43,083 nt of DNA from Prorocentrum cordatum. Taxonomy: Eukaryota > Sar > Dinophyceae > Prorocentrales > Prorocentraceae. This document shows, one piece after another, positions 37,337-43,083 of this stretch. The notes under the pieces were generated by a model, which saw only the letters and a list, made by a program, of their open reading frames with translations, ran no database searches and had not been told where the DNA came from. The stretch is from NCBI GenBank assembly GCA_963575745.1, contig CAUYUJ010019921.1:125001-168083 (forward strand), in the 5' to 3' direction. The position numbers and the translations under genes are program-made. Numbering within the stretch: the first letter of the stretch is position 1; each line of letters opens with the position of its first letter.

Positions 37337-37600
37337 AAAAATATTCCAGCGAATACGTTTTTCCGGGAAGAATTGTTTTTTCCGGAAATCATGTTTTCAT
37401 CGAACATGACCACATTGGAATTATAACAGGAATATTTAAAGATTTAAGTTGGAAAAACAGACATTAAAGAATAAAATATTCCGGGTAATCGTGGTGACAT
37501 AAGATAATCGGCAACATGTGTTAGTATTGCCTATATGGTGTTATTATATAATGAGATCATTATATATAATATGATGTATAGTACGTAGACTCGTAGGTGT
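37337..37600. promoter_or_regulatory. AT-rich divergent spacer (strand switch)
   Basis: The only long AT-rich non-satellite stretch near genes. It lies between the minus-strand gene starting at 37336 and the plus-strand gene to the right. It has several AATATT and GGAAAAA/TTTTTCC phrases and TATATAAT runs. The strand switch makes it the best candidate for a bidirectional transcription start region (inference). Confidence 0.5.
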
Positions 37601-37784
37601 AGGTGCCTACCGTGCTCCGCGGGGGTGTGTTCGCACATCACCTGCGGGGCAGCTCGATGATTTTAGGCCCGTCGGTCATAAGGAAAAAAAAAAACTCATC
37701 CTCCTCCGCTCCTTCTTCCTCGCCCTCCTCTTCCTCATCCTCCTCCTCCTCCTCTGGGGGCGGTTTGCGTCGTCGTTTTCGTTC
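37601..37784. other. Leader region with pyrimidine tract
   Basis: Mixed sequence, then TCC-rich DNA (37700-37755) just before the AG at 37785. No ORF of note. Confidence 0.5.
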
Positions 37785-37786
37785 AG
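37785..37786 (+). other. Candidate spliced-leader acceptor AG
   Basis: TTTTCGTTCAG follows a pyrimidine tract and precedes the ATG at 37808 by 21 bases. Dinoflagellate mRNAs receive a trans-spliced leader at such AG sites. It could equally be an ordinary intron acceptor if an upstream exon exists. Confidence 0.4.
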
Positions 37787-37807
37787 CAGAGCCGCGATCT
37801 GCTCAAG

Positions 37808-40800
37808 ATGGGCAGGGTCAAGTGCTGGGCCCCCACAGGGCCCGAGTCAGCGGCTGATGAGTTGCTGGCCTGCATCGCACCGACGCTCGAGGCGGCCCTC
37901 GAGGGCCACTACAGTCCGCAGGACATGAAGCTCAAGGGCGGAGCTGACCAGGATTTCAATCTAAAAGGGCCCCACCTCCTCTCCTCGCCCCTTCTCGCTT
38001 TCTTCGTCCTCGTCCTCCTCCCCCTCAGCCTCCACCTCCGACTCCTCCCCCTCGAACCTCCCCCATATCCAATCGTTCTCCTCGCATTCGCCCTCTCTTT
38101 TTGGCTGCCTTCGCCCCTCCCCAGGCCTACCTCGAGAAGGCCAGCGAGTCGCTGGAGAAACTCTTCACCCTCGACCCGAGGGGCGCGTATTTCACGCAGG
38201 AGGACATGTTGGCCGCCGTCAAAAAGGGGATGCAGGATGTTCCTCCCCCTCTCTCCTCCTCCTCCTCCTCCTCCTCCTCCTCCTCCTCCTCCTCCTCATT
38301 CCTCCTCCTCCTCTCCTCCCCTCCTCCTCCTCCTCCTTCTCGTCCTCGCTCGTCCTCCTCATGCCTCCTCCTCCTCCTCCTCCTCCTCCTCCTCCTTCTC
38401 CTCCTCCTCCTCCTCCTCCTCCTCCTCCTTCTCCTCCCCCTCCTCCTCCCCCCTCCTAGCTTGTCCGCAACCTCCTCTCGCTCAGGACGAGAAGGACTCT
38501 AAGAAGTTGGCGGACAAACTTCACCTGTGCGCCTTCAGGCTCAAGAGCTCGGAGACGGAGGCGGGGCCGACAACTGTCCTCATCCCCCTCAATCCTCCAT
38601 TCCGGCAACCCACTCCTCCTCCTGCTCCCCTCCTCCTCCTCCTCCCTCCTCCTCCTCTCCCCTCCTCCTCCTCTCCTCCTCCTCCTCTCTCCTTCCCCCC
38701 CCCCCCCCCTTTCCTTCTCCGCCCTCCGTGCCCTCCCCCTCTCTCCTCCCCTCCTCCTCCTCTCTCCTCTCCTCCCCTCCTCCTCCTCCTCTCCTTCCTC
38801 CTCTCCTCCTCGTCCTCCCCGTGATCCCCCATCCTCATTCCTCCCGCGCCCTCCGCCACCCCCTCCTCCGAATTCCTCCCCCCCCCCTCCTCGACGGCAC
38901 TGGAGCGCATCGCCTACAGCTACCGCGGGATGTGCAGCCACGTGCGCCAACGCTACGACCAGGTCCAAACGAACAGCGAGCCAGACAAGCACGTGCCAGC
39001 GAAACTGATCGCGATCTTCAAGATTATCCACCGCCACCACGGATCCAACAACGTCGAGACGGCCGCCGCCGAAGTGGGGAGCCTCAGCGGAAGGCATTCG
39101 CCGAGGCGGATCGAGGAAATATAGGAGGATGAGGAGGATAAGGAGGAGGGAAAGGAGAGTTTAAGAGCTAAGGGGGGAGGAAGAGGAGAGGGGAGAGGGG
39201 AGATTTTTGTTTTTTTTTTTTTTAATTATTTTTTTTGGGAGAGGGGGGAGGGGAGAGGAGCCAATTCCAAAACAACCGACCTCCTCTTATCCTCCCTACT
39301 CCTACTCGTGCCACTCGTGCCTATGAGCTCCCCTCCTCCACCGTCGTCGTCCTTGTCTTCCTCCTCCTCGCCCCCTCCACTGCTCATCTGCCTATCTCCT
39401 TCCTACTGCCAGGCCTGCCGCGGTCGTCATCAAGAACCCGTTCGCGGCGTTCCGCAACGACTCGGCCGACGAGCACTCGATCGACGACGACGTCGACACC
39501 GACGACGACCCAGACTCCAAGCACATTGTCGCTCGATGGTTCAACGGGCAGCAGGTCCTCTCCCTCCTCCCTCCTCCTGCTCTTGTCCTTGCTGCTGCTC
39601 CTCCTCCTCCTTCTCCTCCTCCTCATCCTCCTCCGAGTCCTCGCTCCTCCATCCACCCTCTCTCCTCACTCTTCCTCGCATCCCCCTCCCATTCGCCCTT
39701 CCAGGCGGTCGCGCTCTATGCGGACGGCCACAGCAAAAACGGCACGCTGAAGCACGGCCCTAGGAGTGATCGCCTCCCCCTTCTCCTCCTCCCTCCTTCC
39801 TGGGCCCCTGCTCCTCCACACCATATCCTCCTCCTCATCCTCATCCTCGTTCTCCTCATCCCTCTTCTCACTCCCCCTCGTCCCCCCCTTCGTCCCTCTA
39901 TAGTCTGCCTCCTTACTCATCCTCCTCCTCGTCTACTCCGCATCCTCATCCTCTTATCCTCGAATCCCCCTTACGTATCCTCGACCCTCCTCTTCATCCT
40001 CGACCCTCCTCCTCTTCCTACAGTCAGCGCACTGAAATAAGGAACACCTTTGGCTCGGGAGGGGCTTCTATTTCTGGGCCGTTCCTTGGGCCAGCGTTGG
40101 GGAACCTGCTCGTGCTCGAGGTCCGCCGTGGCCATAAAAGCCCCTTCGTTCCTTATTTAGCGTTCCTTCTGGCCGTGCCCCGACTGTACCCGTACTGTTT
40201 CCCCAGGGGGTTCATCATCGCGGTGTACCCCGATGGCGAAGAGAAGGAGCTCGAGGTGATGAATGACCACTTAAAAGATGGGGTATTGATGGAGCCCGCC
40301 CCAGATGCGCCCGCAAAGCCGAAAGCAAAGCCGAAAGCAAAGGGGAAGGCGAAGGGGAAGGCGAAAGCAAAGGGAAAGGCTGCCTCGAAAAAACCAGCTG
40401 CGACCAGTGCGGACGATGATAACGAAGATGAGGAGGCAGAGGAGGCGCCAGAAGCCAGCGATGACGAACCACCTGCCAAGAAACGACCAGCTGGCGCCGA
40501 GGCTGAGGAGAAGCCTGCCAAGAAAGCTGAGGAGAAGGCTGCGGAGAAACCTGTCAAAAAGGCTGAGGAGAAAGCTGAGGAGAAACCTGCCAAGAAAGCT
40601 GAGGAGAAAGCCGAGGAGAAACCTGCCGATGAGAAAGCTGAGGAGAAACCTGATGACAGCGACGAGGCGCCACCTGCAGAGCCCAAGAAAAAGAAGACTA
40701 AAGCAGGCGAGGTACCCCCGACGTTTGTGTGCGCGAAGGGCCACGGTGATTCGTACGTTGTCTTCCTCCAGACGAACACCAAGGACAAAATGCAGATTTC

Positions 40801-41097
40801 GTCCGTCACGCGCTCGAGCGCCGTGGACCGCTCGATCGAGGCCAGTCCCTCCTCGTCTCCTCCACCTTTTTCCTCATCCTTCTCTCTCCGCCCCGCCCCA
40901 GGCCGTGGCCAAGCACGTCGCCGAGATGATGAGGCGGAGCGTCGACGACCTGAAGATCCCCGCGAACACGAAGATCAAGGAGCGCTTCGATCTCCCCCCT
41001 GCCTCTCTCACCCCACTCCCCCTCCAGCCAGGACCTCGAGCCCGAGCTCGTGCAGGAGATTCGGGACAAGGCCAAGCTCTTCAGGGACGCCCATTGA
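37808..41097 (+). CDS. Nine-exon gene, Lys/Ala/Glu-rich protein of unknown function
   Basis: Exons read in one frame: 37808-37951, 38125-38235, 38486-38572, 38897-39105, 39413-39554, 39705-39763, 40207-40840, 40902-40988 and 41032-41097, giving 512 residues. Introns start GA (1, 2, 6, 8), GC (4, 7) or GT (5), and end AG before G. Intron 3 has only a CGAC direct repeat at its borders. The N-terminal 230 residues are globular (YLEKASESLEKLFTLDPRGA, ALERIAYSYRGMCSHVRQRY). An acidic stretch (SIDDDVDTDDD) and FIIAVYPDGEEKELEVM follow. Exon 7 adds a histone-H1-like tail (KPKAKPKAKGKAKGK and PAKKAEEK repeats). The C-terminus is helical (AVAKHVAEMMRRSVDDL). Probably nuclear, judged only from the tail. 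The family is not recognised. Confidence 0.85.
37952..39704 (+). other. Introns 1-5 of the nine-exon gene, mostly pyrimidine microsatellite
   Basis: Intron 1 37952-38124, intron 2 38236-38485, intron 3 about 38573-38896, intron 4 39106-39412, intron 5 39555-39704. All except part of intron 4 (a purine-rich GGAGG tract, then T-rich, then TCC) consist of TCC/CTC repeats. Long Pro/Ser/Leu ORFs across them are artefacts of the repeat. Confidence 0.8.
40019..40188 (-). mobile_element. TIR element family B, divergent copy inside intron 6
   Basis: TA-flanked. The ends CAGTCAGCGC....AAGGAAC and GTTCCTT....GCCCCGACTG are inverted. The phrase AGCCCCTTCGTTCCTTATTT is the inverse of AAATAAGGAACGAGG.CCC in copies 1-3, so this copy is reversed. 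It fills about 40% of intron 6 (39764-40206) and lies 18 bases before the exon 7 acceptor. Confidence 0.7.
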
Positions 41098-41795
41098 GCT
41101 GGGCCTGAACGCCCCGTCGGGGGAACCGAAGGGGGGGGGGGATCGAACTTGATCCCGCTTCACCCGCCCCTGCTGGCTGTGCACCGCACAAAACAGAAGT
41201 TGCCCTCACCCCGATCTGGCAGTGGACGGATGAGTTGGGGAAGGGGGGCAGGGGGTGGGAGGAGACGGAGGAGGAGGAGGACAGGAGGAGGGGCAGGAGG
41301 AGGGGCAGGAGGTGGCAGGAGGTGGGGGTGGGGGAGTGGGCTGATTAGGGCGAGGTTGGGGGGAAACAAAAACTGCATTCCCGTCCCTATTTCAACCCCG
41401 CCTGCAACCGCCTCCATCCCCTCCCATCCCACTCTCCATTCAGGAACTTCCGACCACCCCTCCATGCATGCAGCGTTTGCTGCAAATTCAATTGTTGCCG
41501 TGGCCCCATATTTCAAGTTTGTCTTAGAGGATTGGTTTCATTCCCTGGGAGCTTTCCGCCTCAAGTATGGGAGGCGTCTTTCTGTGAGGTGTCGTTCCCC
41601 AGTGGCGTTTTGCCTCAAGTCTGTAGGGGAGGAATCAGACTAGTCGGCAGCCCCCCCTCGGCCGCGCGCGCCATTGCGATCGGTCGAGTTGCTTCTGGTT
41701 GCAGGCTCGTCCGATCTCCGAACCGCCCCCCAACGACTCGTTCCTACGTCGACTCCGCTCTCTGAAATTGTATTTTGTGTTGTGGGTTGGTGGTT
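41098..41795. other. Intergenic region between two plus-strand genes
   Basis: Starts with a G run, then an AGGAGG-rich stretch (41260-41335), then mixed sequence with TTTCCGCCTCAAGT...TTTTGCCTCAAGT repeats (41545-41630). It becomes T/G-rich (TTGTATTTTGTGTTGTGGGT) before the AG at 41796, a candidate spliced-leader acceptor for the next gene. Confidence 0.5.
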
Positions 41796-41853
41796 AGGAG
41801 TCGGCGGAGGAACGGTGCGTGGTGGGGATTTGGGCTCCAGTCGATCAGGCAAG

Positions 41854-43083
41854 ATGCCTGACGACGACATCCCCGATTGCGAGATTGTTGGCGCCAACCT
41901 AGCGGGAACGTGGCGCACCACGACTGACGGGATGCCAGAGGATATTGTTTTGTTGGTTTTTGTTGCGGCGAGGGGGGGTTCTCTTCGCCCCTCATTTTGA
42001 CGCCGCCTTCTACAGGGGCAGTGGAAATGCAACTTGTGCAACAACGTGTACAGCACGTACTATGACTCGATGTGCTTCGGCTGCAACGTGGACCAGAGCG
42101 GGCAGGAGGTGACGGACCAGGAGCTCAGGGTGAACGCTGCGCTGGACGAGGAGGCGACTGCAAAAAAAAAAACTCGATCCGCACCCCCTCCTTCACATAC
42201 CCTCTCATCCCCTCACCTTCACGTCCTCATTCCAACCCTCCCTTGTATCCCAAACCTGTTCTGCCAACCCCCTCCCCCTCCCACTCCCTATCCCGCTCCT
42301 CCCCCCCTCCCTCTCTCCCCCCCTGTCCCGTCCCTCCCCCCCCCCTCTCTCACTCCCCCTCCCTCTCCCGCCCCCCCTTCCACCTCCCTCCCCCGCTCTC
42401 CGTGCCAGTCCAAGGCCTCGGCTGCCAGCGCAGCCGCGGCCGTCGACGAATCCATCGACGAGTCCCAGGCCGAATCATCTTCTTCCTCATCCTCCGCCTC
42501 CTCGTAAGTTCCTCCTCATCCTCCTCCTCTGCCGTCTCCTCCTCCTCCTCCTCCTTTCCCTCCTCCCCCCTCCCCTCCTGTTCCTCCTACCTCATCCCCA
42601 GGGGCCTTGGTTGCCTCCCCACTTCGACCACGAAGAAATGCTCGGACTGGAAGCTGGAGGTCATCCAGTGGGAGCCCCTCGACTCATGCGCGTGATGCCC
42701 AACGAGGTGCACGAGCTGAGTGACACGGACGAGGCTTGCCCCGTCGTCGTCGCCGTCCCACCCCTTATAACCATCCTACTCTCCCCCTCCTCCCCTTCCC
42801 CCTCCACTTCCCCGTCCTCCTCAGATTCCCCAAGGCCCCAGTGGCGTCGGAGATCCACCCGCGGCCCCTGCCACCAGGAACGTTCCTGTCGGCCTACCTC
42901 GAGCCCAACCCCACGGCCGCGGAGTGCGAGAGAGCGGTGTCGGCGCTGCCCGTCGGGGAAGACGACAGCGAGGCTCGGCCTCGTCCTTCCTTCCCTAACC
43001 CTCTGGTCTTTCCCTGCTCCTCCGCGCTCTCCCCTCCTCCATCCCCAAATCCACTTCTCTGCCCCCCCTCCCCTTCCTCTTCC
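41854..43083 (+). CDS. RanBP2-type zinc-finger protein, spliced, runs off the window
   Basis: Exon 1 41854-41940 (MPDDDIPDCEIVGANLAGTW). Intron 1 41941-42015 starts GA and ends AG. Exon 2 42016-42159 has WKCNLC and CFGCN: C-x2-C-x11-C-x2-C after Trp, close to the RanBP2 zinc finger (usually x10), a module that binds RNA or ubiquitin. Then a GC-AG intron and a Ser-rich exon (42409 to about 42504). The next piece (from 42602) reads WLPPHFDHEEMLGLEAGGHP in the favoured frame. A strictly GT-AG splice would give another frame that stops at 42695. A further exon (about 42826-42971) has KAPVASEIHPRPLPPGTFLS. The last boundaries are uncertain. The end lies outside the window. Confidence 0.65.

Noticed and set aside
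35960-37426. 488-codon plus-strand ORF
   Set aside because: Arg/Pro/Ala-rich shadow of the minus-strand gene, whose frames show a coiled coil and normal hydrophobic segments.
40274-40700. True linker histone H1
   Set aside because: There is a Lys/Ala/Pro-rich tail but no winged-helix globular domain. The tail is one exon of a longer unknown protein.

Overview
The window looks like nuclear DNA of a dinoflagellate, probably a GC-rich one; I cannot name the genus. Four things support this. First, a readable nine-exon gene (37808-41097) has introns that start with GA, GC or GT and usually sit in an AG|G...AG|G context. Second, two tandem 13-base matches to the dinoflagellate spliced leader lie at 31938-31970. 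Third, genes lie in same-strand blocks that diverge from one AT-rich spacer. Fourth, the copia-type retroelement has a layout I associate with dinoflagellates. No rRNA, tRNA, CRISPR array or bacterial-type operon was seen.

Layout: 1-15 kb is almost gene-free. It is a patchwork of (TCC)n, (GAC)n, (TTG)n and GC minisatellites with at least ten families of short terminal-inverted-repeat (TIR) elements of about 110-210 bp (families A-E, H, I, J, K, N below). Several have TA target duplications, and family D has 5-bp duplications and sits in the ends of families A and B. 15117-26108 is one minus-strand copia-like LTR retroelement with 98% identical LTRs: LTR, initiator-Met-type primer site, ORF with two membrane segments, degenerate RING plus aspartic protease, two methyltransferase-like modules, integrase, reverse transcriptase and RNase H. 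It is broken by stops, frameshifts and a 393-bp A/C tract. It is studded with about 30 miniature 14-bp hairpins whose stems co-vary. 26.1-32.5 kb is again repeats: a long inverted repeat around an AT-rich core, palindromic minisatellites and direct tandem repeats.

32.8-37.3 kb carries two minus-strand genes of unknown function, separated by a roughly 28-bp minisatellite and sharing a 3' flanking module. 37.34-37.6 kb is an AT-rich divergent spacer. From it run two plus-strand spliced genes: a lysine/alanine/glutamate-rich, histone-H1-like-tailed protein of unknown function, and a RanBP2-type zinc-finger protein that leaves the window at the right edge. Their introns are mostly pyrimidine microsatellite, and one holds a TIR element of family B. 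The CT-rich tracts further left may therefore be remains of similar introns.

The most novel signal is the population of co-varying micro-hairpins inside the retroelement. Next come its tandem methyltransferase-like modules and the nested TIR-element cluster at 8.7-12.2 kb.
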